Assembly (NCBI RefSeq): GCF_009730915.1
Contig: NC_052489.1
Coordinates: forward strand, 27,645,916-27,709,915
Source of the DNA: Dioscorea cayenensis subsp. rotundata
Lineage: Eukaryota; Streptophyta; Magnoliopsida; Dioscoreales; Dioscoreaceae
Direction: 5' to 3'
Length of the DNA: 64,000 bases
Shown here: in pieces, positions 39,905 through 52,017 of the stretch
Layout of the letters: each line of letters opens with the position of its first letter
Position numbering within the stretch: position 1 is the stretch's first letter
Notes under the pieces: model-generated
What the model was told of the DNA's origin: nothing
Database searches by the model: none
Seen by the model: only the letters and a program-made list of their open reading frames with translations
Made by a program: the position numbers and the translations under genes

Positions 39905-42369
39905 TCATAGTTTGCTTGATGGAATGCCGGTAGGAGATGTTCTTGACTTCTTCTCCACAAGACGAGAAAGTTGTTTCACTTCCTCCTTCGGAATGTGTCG
40001 AGGGCGGCTCAGCCATAGCCCACCATCCACGATGACAGTAGTGCCGTTTACGTATTTACCTTTGAGTAAGAAATTTCGAGATTAGATATTATGAGTTTCA
40101 AGATGAAAGAATAGCAACTTCAGAAAACACAAAATGGAATAACTAATGACAACTGTCCAATGAAGTATGCCAGGTGTACATTGCAGCACATGATATAACG
40201 GTAACTGAAATAACAAAGCTGTGAAAGCAAGAGATTGGAAAGACTTTAACCAAAAACAAATCTAAAAGACGACTACAAATTTATGACAGTTTAGTGAACA
40301 TCAGATAAGACTCCCATTTAACTTTGCATATATGCACACTTCAGAGGATTTAGCACTTTAAAACTCTAGTTGAAGCACAGCATAGCTCATTAAGACAGCG
40401 TAATATAAAACAAAACAAATTTAACATATGTGCTAATGTCAGAATAACTGAAACTTTAGATTAACAGAGAACTGAGAATTCATAAGATGATGGTAATATT
40501 GGCAATGTTATGTAGCTGGATGATTCCAGTGGGAAAAAGGAACCACGCTTAAGTATACAATTTCTAGTTCTTATACATCCCAACTTCGAAAGGAATAAAG
40601 ATCAAGGCAGAATGTTTTGTCATTATATCAGCATTCAACATAATCATCAGCTCTTCATGTTCCAAGATTCCAAACAAGCCTCTTCGAGAAGGCAGATGTG
40701 CAACAACCAACCCGGGGTGGGAGGGACGGGGAATCTACTTCTATTGATCGCATTTCATACACAGTCAAAATCATTTAGCTAACCTAGAAAACTAAGCTTC
40801 AGACAATAACTTGAGATTATAACCTTTAGAGAAATTCCAAACATCACTTATTCTAAAACGCAGAGAGTTCTAAAACCAACATCTATGATTTACTCAGCAT
40901 GTTGACCAGTTGCTTGTTTCAGCACCATATTGACAATCCGTACTGACCCGTCAGATAGGTCACATAAAATCTTAAAGGGTTGAAGAAAAGTATTTAGAAA
41001 ACAATAACCTGCATCAGAAGCCAGGTAAAGAGCAGCCATTGCAATATCCCATTTATCTCCCAGCTTAAACAGTGGCATGAATTCTCGAGTTTTGCTCTTC
41101 ATCTCCTCTGGAACAAGTTTTCTAGTACCAGGAGTTCCCTCAATTGGCCCTGGTGCAATCCCATTCACCCTGATATCATAATCAGTTCCCCACTCCAGAG
41201 CCAGTGATCTTGTAAGACTATCCACTGCTGCCTGTTAAAGTGAAATTTAAACATATAAATCTACCAATTCTTTTACAGAACCAAGTTGCCTTCACATACC
41301 TTGGCTGCAGATACATGAATTTGGTACCAGGCAGCAGTATAATGCAAAGTTGCACTAATATTCAAGATAAGTCCTCCTGTGGACTCTTCTTTCCCTGGTG
41401 CTCCTTTCTTCAGATATTTTAGTGCTTCATGGCACATAGTGTATGTACCAACAGAATCAATGTCCAAAACTGACAAAGGTTTGAAAAATAAAACTTAATA
41501 ATTAGCCACATTCTCCACCATCTTTCAAAAGACCATAACAAAGATAAAAAATGTGTTTTTGAAGGTTAAAAACCAAAAGCTATAAGCTCAATCATCATTT
41601 TATTTTTCAGATAATCTACTTGATAAAAGCTTCACAAATGCTACCAGATTAAGTATTAAACCAAATAATTTCATAGGATTAACAACAAGAACATTTGGCA
41701 GAAATGCATTTTGATTCAACTATAGAATTGATTGAGTGAATAAATCATAAGCATAGCAACAAAATGCACAAATATCTGCATGAACAAAGATGAAAACCTC
41801 ACCAGTTCGAAATCCATTGGGAGATAAATCCTCCGGCGATACAAGGAAATTTCCTGCAGCTCCGTTCACAAGAATATCAAGTCTACCAAAATGTTTGAAG
41901 ACTGTTGCTACAACCCTAGCTGCATCCTCCTGCTTGCGCACATCTCCCTCAATCCCAATGGCCTTCATAAACAGTAAAAACCAAATTCACTCAACAAATA
42001 CTACATATCAGTATCCACAAATCCAACAACCTAGCGAATTTTTATACGGATTTCAGGCATCAAAAACACTAAAAAGCAATCAATTGATTAAAAAAAAGGT
42101 CAACAAAATCAAACAAAGAGACAAGCAATTCAAGCAATTCATGAGGTACTAAACGGATCAAAAACAAAGCGAGGCACACATACTTGAATCCCTTGAGATC
42201 GGAGAGCTGCGACGGCGTCATCGAGGACCTGGCGGCGACGACCCATGATTGCGACGGCGGCACCATGCCTGCCGAACTGGGTGGAGATCTCGAAGCCTAT
42301 GCCGGAGCCTCCGCCGGTCAAAAGAGCAACCTTTCCCTTGAGAACATCAGCCTTGAACGGCGATTCCAT
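39905..42369 (-). CDS. Peroxisomal 2,4-dienoyl-CoA reductase (short-chain dehydrogenase/reductase)
   Basis: NADPH-dependent reductase for beta-oxidation of unsaturated fatty acids in peroxisomes, matching the plant SDR/DECR family. Exons 42184-42369, 41803-41962, 41300-41469, 41009-41231 and 39905-40059 join in phase to 297 residues. The cofactor motif TGGGSGIG is at 18-25, LVNGAAGNF marks the NAG region, and NISATLHYTAAWYQ then HVSAAK holds the active-site lysine. The classical YxxxK tyrosine is replaced, as in other dienoyl-CoA reductases. RVNGIAPGPIEGTPG follows. The C-terminus is PSSKL, a canonical PTS1 peroxisomal signal. The last intron is about 950 bases. The leader holds a (CT)n run (42379-42396). 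The sequence is intact. Confidence 0.94.
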
Positions 42370-42603
42370 TGCCAACCTCTCTCTCTCTCTCTCTCTAGTT
42401 CGGCCGTCCAGTGCGTGAAATCGGTCTTTATGCTGCCGACTTATAAATTATAGAATTTTTAGTAATAAATTTTAAATTCATTTATAATATTGTTATACAA
42501 AATATATATATATGGACCAAATAATTTTCCCAACATTTTATTATTTTATATAAATATACAGAATTGCAGATATGAAATATAGATATTTATAAAATGTTAT
42601 GTT

Positions 42604-42951
42604 TGTTATAAATAAATATTATAATAGATTCCTACTATAGTAAATCATTACAGCAAATGCAGACATCGAAGAACTTAGATGTCACCGTCAGCATCCCAAG
42701 ATCAGTTAGTTAGAAGCCGCTTCGACGCTGCATCGGTAGCAGCCGCATCAGTCATCTCCACAACTGCAGATCGTCGCGATCAAATCGATCAGCGCTCATT
42801 CATCTCAGAACCCTCAGAACACCCCTCACCTGTACACCTTGGACACAGAGAAGAGAAAGAAAAGAGAGAGAAAGAAAGAAGACAGAGAAGACATGACAGT
42901 AAGCGTGCTCAGTTTTCACTTCAGCCTCTCGTCATTTTAATATATTCCTCA
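42604..42951 (+). mobile_element. Old LTR (plus orientation) of an LTR retrotransposon, probably Copia-like
   Basis: Starts TGTTATAAATAAATATT and can be aligned by eye along its whole length to the inverse of 44714-45100, including the cctactatag word, a gatcaaatcgatc word and a purine-rich gagaagagaaagaaaagag stretch. It is followed by a degenerate copy of the same post-LTR sequence. Considerable divergence from the other copy suggests an old insertion. Treated as a fossil. Confidence 0.6.
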
Positions 42952-44713
42952 CGACTAGCACGATTATACCGACTTTATTCATATCATATATACAGGCATT
43001 TACTTACCCATCGGGACCCAGCAGTAAAGCCACAGAACCATACATTTTATTTCACATTTCAGTCAACTGACACACAGCATTTTCTCAGACAGACATAAAA
43101 CACACAGTACCAAACATTACACTGGTCAACAAGCTATCTCGACAACATGAAAACAACAGCACGGTCATCCAACCAGCGATGCGCTCACAACACTGCCACG
43201 GAGAACATCGCGGTCGACCTGGGATCCTGCCGCCACGGGTCGTCACCCTCTTTCCTTCCTCCCCTTATTTTTCCTTCTTCCATCAATCACCATTTTAAAA
43301 CAAATTATCTGCCGTGATCATCGCAGATAACGAGATGACAGCGTCGCATACGATCAGTATCACGTCGCATGTCACGAACAGCATACAGGTGGCGATGTTT
43401 ATGCTCCATACACATGTCTTGCCCGCCATATCATTTTTGAAGAGAAACGTCAACATCGCAAAGACCGAGGCCTTTAAATCCGTGAACACCATCTCGAGCC
43501 CTGACACGTTCACTGACCGAATCAGAAACCATCGGCGGCACATCATCACACTGCCTGGCTCGATCACGCAGCCTTGACATGGCATGCGACAGTACTGACC
43601 ACGATCCACGTGATCATGGTTGTCCTCGAAAGAAGACGAACATTCAGACCGGCTCTATCGCCTGTGCCAACGAATGACTTCTCGCGCAAGAACATAATCA
43701 TCACGCGCTTTGCAAGCAGATCCATTCCCGAGATATTTTAAATCTTTCTTTCAAGGACAACCACAACCCCTCGCGATCCCTCAAATCGGTCAAATATTCA
43801 TTCTTCGTGCCATCATCAATACGATGCCTTATAAATATTAAGGCTCAGATTATTATCAATAGGCACATTGTTATTAGCCTCAATAGTTTTGCTCAGGTTC
43901 CTTGCTTTCAAATGGAGCTTGATATCGAGGCTCCAGGATATATAATTGCTTCCTGAGATTTGAAGGGCCTCGAATTATCTTTTTGCGATATTTGTCATTT
44001 TCTCTTCAAAATAATAATATAGCAGGTAATTAGAATAGAGTGTATAGAATAAAACATAAATCATACACACTGTTCATGTATACGGTATTGTATATACATA
44101 CAATACTATTCATGTACGGTACTATTCATATCATACTGTTCATATGCTGCAATTATTGCAGCATCGGAATGAAAAATTTGTTTAAAAGTGAGTATGAGTT
44201 AAGAGGAAGAAGAAGGAAAAATAAGGGAGAGAAGAAAGTAGGGGCCGATGGAGAAAAAGAGCCGACGGGGAAGATCGAAGGGGCCGGCGGAGAAGAAAAA
44301 AGGATCGGAGGTTCGCCGGTGAAATTTTACATGATTTTGTCAACGATTGCTGGGATCGGAGTTTCTCCATGGCAAACTTGGGGCAGATCATACCATAAGA
44401 TTTGGATTTGATAGAAAAAGCTTATTGTAATATTAATATTATTGTTTTTCATGTTTATTTTAGATGTACTTGTATTATTAGCCTTAATGGTTTTAGTACT
44501 GTATGTTTTTTATATATGCTTCTAAGAAAAATATTATGTATGGTTGACTGAAATTATGTATTAAATAAAATGTATGGTTTGCTAGCAATATTATGCTTAC
44601 CTGCCGAACCTCCCTTCATTCAGTGTTAAAAATAAATGCCATATATATATAACATATATATTAGATAAGGCAAAGAAAATTAAAGTCATATGAGCAAGTT
44701 CGTGCTGATAACG
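42952..44713. mobile_element. Internal leader sequences of two LTR elements in opposite orientation
   Basis: The left part (to about 43640) and the inverse of the right part (from about 43745) share words such as accatacattttattt, cttatttttccttcttc, gaagagaaa followed by atcgcaaa, and ggttgtcct. They therefore form an imperfect inverted repeat with arms of about 1 kb. No reading frames of gag or pol are recognisable. The element is broken, old and reduced to 5' ends. Confidence 0.5.
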
Positions 44714-45100
44714 TGTTAAGAATATATATTATAAATGTAAAGATAGTAATAAGAATAGAGAGCCAGAAAATTTACCAAAAACCCAAAAAACCTTGTAAAA
44801 TTGATCTCTTCTTCTTCTTCTTCTTCTTCTTCTTTTATTTCTCTCTTTTCTTTCTCTTCTCTATATCCAAAATTATACAAATGAGGGGGTATTTATAGGG
44901 TTACAAGAGTTGAATGAAGGGCAGGATCGATTTGATCCGACGGTCCAAAAATATCCCTGGTCGGTGAATAAGTAATAGATACCGGGCAGCTACAAGACTA
45001 CATGGCGGCCTCACATGATGATATCTAGAAGTCGCCAGTAATGCCGGCTGATACAGTGATTTGCTATAGTAGGCATGCATTATAATATTTATTTATAACA
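44714..45100 (-). mobile_element. LTR (minus orientation) of the same retrotransposon family
   Basis: Read on the minus strand it starts TGTTATAAATAAATATT and ends TTCTTAACA, 387 bp. It contains a TATA-like ctataaatacc and a purine-rich (GAA)n stretch after it. The next bases inward (44701-44713), cgttatcagcacg, sit where a primer-binding site is expected. The flanks show no clear 5-bp target duplication shared with the left copy. Confidence 0.6.
44807..44835. repeat. (CTT)n microsatellite within the LTR
   Basis: About nine CTT units, a locally expanded version of the purine tract shared by both LTR copies. Confidence 0.75.
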
Positions 45101-46667
45101 CTTTTTATATTTTTATAATTGTATTTTATAGACCCAACCGTAAAAAATCTAACTATTGAGACTTGGCCCAATATCATTTGGGCTTTCATCTTCTCGGTCC
45201 CAAAACATTCAATATTTCTAGTTTTCCATCAAATTCGCATTAATATACACACACGTTACGTAACATGAAAAATGAAAATCATACACATAAGATTGTAAAA
45301 CCATTTTTTTAATAAAAAAAATTAATTCAAGTATATTTTTTATAAAATAGATAAATTATAATTTTAATAAAAATCCAAACCATACAAAACACAAATAAAC
45401 ACGGATAAATAAATTATATGAGGATCTTATGTCGACCGAGTAATATATCAACAACAGTCATATTCAAACACGGAATCTGAATTAGTACCCCAAATCTCAA
45501 ACTCGAGCTGGTTATGAAAATGATATTACACACAAGTTGATAGATTAATATTCTCAAATGGTTTTATTCTACAAAATACCACTCATCACTCAACAACCAT
45601 CTCAATACTTGCTTTCTCTCTCACACTCTAGAGTCTGAATCAAAGTTCAAGTTGTAGAGGAACACTTGGGGACCATAATTCCACTTGAGTCCTTTTCAAG
45701 GCCTCTGCACCACTAACAACTCTCTCTCACACACTAACTTGATAGAAAGGTTTTAGAGTTGGCATATTATAATTAAGATCTTGGCCATAAAGAATGATGT
45801 TTGGTTTTTATTAGGTGGTCCTATATTTATATTTTGAATTTTCAACTTCGTATGAATTTTTGGATAATATGTCATGTTTTTATTCCATCAACTATTGTTT
45901 AAATTTAAAAAAATAAAATATTAATTGATATATTTGGTTTAAAGATAAAACAGTAACTTTTTGTGGTGAAAAACATTGCATATGCATGCATGGAGTTGTG
46001 TTCAACTTTGTTATGATTGTTGTTCACGTTCTGAGTGTGTTCGTGTATGTACTTTCCTCAAATCTTGTTTTTATGCAATTCAGTGGCCATTAATTATTTC
46101 TCTCACGTGTTTTTATTTTGGTCTTAATAAATTAATTGTTATTTATATAGATTATAGTAGATATTTTTATAGGGAAAATAACCAATCCACTTTTTGACAT
46201 TTACAAACTCATTTCAAGGTCCTTCTCACATTTGCAATAATTAATTGGTCATTGTTTTTAAATATCTCTTAATTTTATTTTATTTTTCTCATTTTACTTA
46301 TTCTTCTTTGTTTTTTTACAATGTTTTTTTGTCATATTATTATTCACCTTCTTATTCTTTAATAAATATTTTCTATTCTGTATTGCTCTTATTTTTCCTC
46401 TTCTTTTTATTTTATGTCTGTTGTTGAATTTCATTAACAAGGCTTTATTTTTTAATTGAGTAAAACAACCTAGTGCATCTTGATGGATGGATTAAAACAT
46501 CTAATTATACATTTAACTGAATAGGAAACGAAGGAATAAAAACTAATAAAGAAGAAGTATAAAGCAATTTTTTTTTTACAGATTTAAGATTATGAAAAGT
46601 GAAGATTTCAATATATATAATTAATTTTGTAAAAATATCTTGGTGGTTAATTATTTGTTTGAACATG
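45101..46667. other. AT-rich intergenic DNA
   Basis: No gene, tRNA or convincing element is seen. Short frames here are low-complexity. Confidence 0.5.

Positions 46668-46737
<70 letters not shown>
46668..46737. repeat. (TTA)n microsatellite, about 23 units
   Basis: Uninterrupted TTA repeat of 70 bases, likely to be length-polymorphic. It is followed by a less AT-rich 230-base island (46740-46970) without a recognisable gene. Confidence 0.9.
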
Positions 46738-46738
<1 letters not shown>

Positions 46739-49258
46739 TTGACAAAGGCGATAAGGACTAAATCAAAAAACAAGAAAGTATGGAGATGCACCAGTTACAG
46801 TGGCTTGAATGCTCTCCTAGGGATAACCCTCCGCCATGCAACTCTGGAGAGAAGGATGAGAGTTATACCTCATACAGAAGAACTCCCATAGAGGATTTAG
46901 TCATAAGAGTTAAGAAGCTCTAACTCAAGACTTCTCAATCACATAATTATCGCTGGATTAACTCACGGATCCTAATAAGTTTAATTCTATTATGATTATT
47001 ATCATTGGTTGTTTTTTATTGTCAATGTACTCCTTCATTTTTATATATAGTTTGCTTTGATTTTATTATAATCTTTATTTAGTTGAATTAATATTTAATA
47101 CTGTACTTTTAGATTTGTCACAACATGCAAAATTAGCCTACTTTTCTTGTCAAATGGGCATCACATGCTAAGGTGGAACTTGTAAATATTATATATATAT
47201 ATATATATATACACATATATAAACATTCAAATTCATACAACCATAAAATGTACTTTTAGATTTATTATAATGTCTTGTGAATTTTAATATTTATGTTTTG
47301 CATAGAATGCCACATTCAATGTTTGCTCTAAAGGTGATAATTATTTAATTAAAAAAAAAATCATATAATGTGTGTGCCCATAAACTTAAAGCACAAAAGT
47401 TTAATGCTTGTTTACATTTTGTATGTTTGTATAATTTAAAAAATTATTATAAAAATAAAAAATTGCTAAGATATCCTCATAAAGTTATACTTACTTATTT
47501 ACTCCTAAATAAATTATATACTTATTCTTATGTATCTCAATTAAAAAATATATTTAAATTTTATTAAAACTTATATTAATTCTCTCAATTTCTTAAATAT
47601 AAATAAATTGGATAAATCATAATTTCCTCAATATAATTGAAGAGAGGGCAACAACCTGCAAGGATATTATCAAGTGGATAAAAATTTTGAATTATTTAAA
47701 CAAATAATTTCTAATATGAATTTTTCTATATCCAATAAAACCCATGAAAAAAAAAGTATATTTTTTGTAGAGTATTTAGTACCTCGAATAACTTGGTTTA
47801 AATTCTCAAAAAATCAATGCAGCAAATACCAAAAAAAGAAACAAGAGAGAAGGGATAACTAATTAATACTACAACAGTTTAATTTTTTAATAAAAATTTT
47901 TAATTAATTTTTAAAAATTTATTATAAAGAAGATGTATAAATAATTTTTTTAAAAAAATAAATAAATATTATTTTTACGCTACACATGCAACCGTAATAT
48001 ATATATATATATAGTGTCATTCTTTTCAAAATTAGAATATGGTCCAGTCTCTCTCCCGGGAAGAATTTCAGATAAAGCTTTTTATAATTAAAGTTTTAAT
48101 AAATAAATCATAATAAAGAATAACATGTGCGCTATATAAACTTCACATACATGAGTTTACGTGCAAAAAAATATATAAAAATAAGTTGCCAAAATAATAA
48201 ATAAATAAATAAATAAAAAGTGATAATTATCCGGAGGAGAAGCAAGTGACGTTGAGAGACATCCACCGAACAAAATGGTGAAGAGAAAGAAAGCAAAGCT
48301 GGTGGCGCCGCCAATATATATTCAACGGTAGGTGTTCATTACACCCCATTTTTTTTTAATTTTAAAATAAATAGGACAAATTTTTTTATAAGAGATATAT
48401 CAAATCAGACCAACCTACAATCTCATCTTTGTTCATTTATTTATTTATTTATTTATTTGTTTTCATAATTATTGTTATTATTCATGAAATGAATAGTATT
48501 TATATTTTTATATATATAATGCAAAAGTTTCAAAAGTTGATCTTATCTTGTTGGGGTTTTTTTTTTAATTAAAAGAATAATTAAATTAATATGATGTACT
48601 TTATAAATGACATAGATTGGTTTTTTGTTATATTAGACTAATTATGGTAATTTTTTTATATGAAATATTTTAATTTTTTTATGTATACACTACTGACGTG
48701 GCTTATTTCTTAGTCAAAAAATTAATAATAATAAGAGTAATTATATATTACTTTATTATGTCAATTTGATCTTAATATTAATAAAAAAATTCAAAATGAA
48801 TACATGCAAAAAGATACTTGCAGTGGAAAATACGGATAAATATTCGTTTATATTTGAGTTTGACTAAATAACGATTATACTTTTTCAACAAATTTATTTA
48901 AAACTTGAGATTGAACTTGGTGTTAAAAAGTCTTTCTGTCATTGGTTAATATTAATATTTATTTAATTATTAGTATTTTCTGTCATTGGTTAATATTTAT
49001 ATTGTATCTAATCAATAGTTTTTTTTAATTATTTAATATTTTTCATTGTAATTCAAATTGATACAAAACCAAAAATCAACTGAACTTTTTCTCCAAACAA
49101 ATAATTGGAGAAAAGTATAAAAATATGATTTTAGTTACAATGAAACAAAAACATGTATAAGTAGAGTGGTGAGTGTTTTAATTCTCGTTGGAGGAATTAA
49201 CTTACGGGTGATGTCACAGCCTACACTTATGCGCTATATGCGTTTATCACCCTTTTCA

Positions 49259-49299
<41 letters not shown>

Positions 49300-49530
49300 A
49301 GGTCATAAAAAATCATGATATAATTTATAGTAAATTTTAGGTATTGAAAGTTTGTAATCCGCTTCAAGGGTTTTTTTTTTCCAAAAGGTTCCATAAAAGA
49401 ATAACAGACAATTAATATTAAAAAGTAATAATTATATTTTTTTAATATGTTTGAATTCTACACAAGTATATTAACAATAAAGTAAAGATTTTTTTTTAAT
49501 TTACAAATTGCATCACTATTAAATTATCTC
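46738..49530. other. Gene-poor AT-rich region with TA microsatellites
   Basis: Includes (TA)n at 47190-47212 and 49259-49300 and a (TTTA)n run at 48436-48460. I see no gene. Confidence 0.5.
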
Positions 49531-49539
49531 TAGGAAAAA

Positions 49540-49625
49540 ATAAACGGGTAATGATGAGGATTCAAACTATGGCTAACTTATTAAAAAGCTCGCATCTTAA
49601 TTATCAAACTATTTAATATAATTTA
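49540..49625 (-). mobile_element. tRNA-derived SINE-like relic
   Basis: On the minus strand the order is an A-box-like ttgataattaagatgc, a middle part cgagctttttaataag, then a B-box-like agtttgaatcctc. This is the head pattern of tRNA-derived SINEs. The tail and target duplications are not clear. Confidence 0.35.
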
Positions 49626-49889
49626 TATAAATTAAATTTTTTTATATTTTTCAAACATGCAAATTTTCCTTACAATTTAAATCTTAAAAATTTGCTCTTA
49701 TTCCTTTCTTGGTGGTACAAATTCTTTCATTATCTAATTAGTTAGGGCTTTTAGGTTGTTACTCATTTTCATTTACCTTTTTCTTCTTTTTCTCATGCAA
49801 GAATGGGTAATGGATTTCTATAATAAATTAAATATTAAAAAAATATAAGATGAACAAGAGAGAAATGGGCCACCATTAGTTAAAACATT

Positions 49890-50215
49890 AAATTCGCATA
49901 AAAGAAATCAATTCTCCGCCCCAAGAGATAAAAAAAAAGTCTTATTTTTGAGTGGTTATGGGTAAGAAGAGATTTGAACCGCTGATATTGTGGTTCGTAA
50001 GCACGTGCTCTAATCCTCTGAGCTATAGGCCCCGCTCCATTTTTATTGGATTTACTCTTGGGAATCTCTAAAAAAAATATTTCCTCTCCTCAACTATTTC
50101 GGATTAAGAAGATATAAAAGCGTAGAAAGAATAAGACTATAAAAATAGTGCGTTCTGAGGTGTGAAGTGGGAGAAAAAAGATGTCATAACTGGGGTTTTG
50201 AATAAGATGATCTTT
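49890..50215 (-). other. Nuclear plastid DNA insertion (NUPT) from the 5S rRNA-trnR-trnN region
   Basis: The tRNA relic and both flanks match the chloroplast inverted-repeat sequence around trnR-ACG as I know it: upstream words such as atttcggattaagaagat, ggtgtgaagtgggaga and tgtcataactggggtttt, and downstream ccataaccactcaaaaa and ctcttggggcgg. Nearly all differences from the plastid sequence I recall are C-to-T or G-to-A. This fits deamination of methylated cytosines after transfer to the nucleus. Confidence 0.75.
49959..50033 (-). pseudogene. trnR-ACG: Pseudo-tRNA-Arg(ACG) of plastid origin
   Basis: On the minus strand it starts GGGCCTATAGCTCAGAGG and continues ATTAGAGCACGTGCTTACGAA (anticodon ACG kept in context), then a TTCAAATCTC T-arm and ends TTACCCA. 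Transitions break several acceptor-stem pairs (only the outer G-C pairs survive) and weaken the T-stem. It is therefore a decayed copy, not a working gene. Confidence 0.75.
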
Positions 50216-50289
50216 GCATTTTTTTAAAAAAATTCAAATATCTTCTAGTGCATGATTAAGGTGTAAATAGGGCAATGTATGTATAATGA

Positions 50290-50440
50290 TTTGTTTATAT
50301 TGTAAGTAGAGTGCTTGTGGCTGAAAGTGAATGTTCGAATCTCAAGTCATATAAAATGAGAGCACATATACCATAAGATAGTAATGGCTATGCACACCCT
50401 AACAAGTGAGTTGTGCATATCTTGTTTAAAAAAATAAATA
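50290..50440 (+). mobile_element. Second tRNA-derived SINE-like relic
   Basis: The stretch taagtagagtgcttgtggc, then tgaaagtgaatgttcgaatctc, has the spacing and wording of A and B boxes of a tRNA-derived SINE (box B TGTTCGAATCTC). It ends in an A-rich tail near 50430-50445. Boundaries are approximate. Confidence 0.4.
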
Positions 50441-51892
50441 CTATAAAGAAATGGTAAAATGTGATCATGTTGGTCATTGTAAATTTTAAAAAATTCATGT
50501 CAATTTGTAAATGTGGATAGAACTCAAGGGTTTCTTGTCAAATATATAATCCTCTTTATAATTTTTTTTTTCAACTTAATTTGATGATTACATATACATT
50601 TAAAAAATGAAGGAGACTTTACATGGCTTGGTCTTTTCAACAGTACGAAGTTGGTGTTTAGATTTGACATATGAACCAAAAACATGAACTCTCATTCCTT
50701 TTAGCTTTTCATTTACACCCATTCACTTAAATAGTTCATATATAATATAAAGATATTAAAGTGCAGATTTCCTAATTTGACCATACAACTAATCATCATC
50801 ACTAATTAAATCCAAATCATGGTTCAATTTGGGTGGTTAAACAGAACAATACCACGTGATATATATATTATATTCAGATTGGCATAAATTAAAAAGGCCA
50901 TGTTGTTGGTATAAATAGAATTTTATTAAAATGATTTTAATAATTAATTTGAACATCATTAAAAAATGTTATTAAATTTTTCGTTGGCATTAATTATTAA
51001 AAAAATGAAAATTGTACTTCTATAAATACGTACCTCTCTAGAAACTTGAAATTATGCATGTATATAGTCATAATTTTTCCTTATATATATATATACTTTT
51101 TCAAGTTTCAAAGGTGAGTTTTTCTACGTACATAAAAATTAAAATATTAAAAATCCACGGAAAAAAGTCAATGAGAAAAAAATAACTTTTTTTATAATAT
51201 TATGTTAGACAAATAACCAATCCAATTATCCAAGAGAAAAAAATAAAAATAAAAATAAAAATAAGCAAATTATCGTTTTTCCAAAAATTTAATTAAATAA
51301 TTTAATCGTAATAAATAAATTTTTTTATTTTACTGGTATGAATTAAATACAAATTTACTGATAAATTTCCACCAGAAAAAAGAAATATTAATAATTATAA
51401 TGAAAAAAAGGTCACGTGTTAATACACGTCAGACAATAATGTCCTTTACTCAAAATCGAGGAAAAAGGACAGACTGACACGCAAGTTAAACCATTGAGCA
51501 CTTTTTTTGCATATAGAACCCTACTAATATCTATAATCGGACAACCTATAAAATAAAATATAATAAACAAATTAAAAAATTGACAGCCGAGGATCATAAT
51601 GCAAAAAAAAAAGAAAGAAAATGCGGAGCATATTCTACCAAGCAGAGATGCACAACATTAAAGTCTCACATTCACTGAATTAAAATACTGTAATAAATAA
51701 CCTCTAACCAAGTTAAATTAATCTAACAGTTAACGATTGAATGAAGTCATGAATGGAAAGTTTTATTTTTTTATTTTTTGGGAAATACGACAAAATAAAC
51801 GTGGAGTAAGATCAATATTTATAAATAAAAAATAAAAAATCTTACGGTAAAAATAAAAAAACCCATTTTTTTAATAAAAAAAACTTTTTTTT
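50441..51892. other. AT-rich intergenic DNA upstream of the potassium transporter
   Basis: No gene or clear element is seen. The interval ends in T-runs and a (CT)n microsatellite (51894-51912). Confidence 0.5.
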
Positions 51893-51960
51893 TTCTCTCT
51901 CTCTCTCTCTTTTTAGATGAGTGTCTGTTTCTTGGTTTTGTCCCTGTGAAGCCCACCATT

Positions 51961-51961
<1 letters not shown>

Positions 51962-51987
<26 letters not shown>
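51962..51987. repeat. (AG)n microsatellite in the transporter leader
   Basis: GA-repeat typical of plant 5' UTRs. With the nearby (CT)n run at 51894-51912 it could form an inverted pairing. Confidence 0.75.
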
Positions 51988-51992
<5 letters not shown>

Positions 51993-52017
51993 AGAGGAGG
52001 AGAAGCCATCGCTCTCC

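Noticed and set aside
42604-45100. Mutator-like DNA transposon with long terminal inverted repeats
   Set aside because: The arms have LTR-like ends (TG start, ACA end), a TATA-like box inside and a candidate primer site next to the inner edge, and there is no 9-bp target duplication. It stays as a weaker alternative.
46640-46891. Open frame with a long isoleucine run
   Set aside because: It is the translation of the (TTA)n microsatellite.
49959-50033. Functional tRNA-Arg gene
   Set aside because: Acceptor stem and T-stem are broken by transitions and both flanks are plastid-derived; it is a decayed plastid copy.
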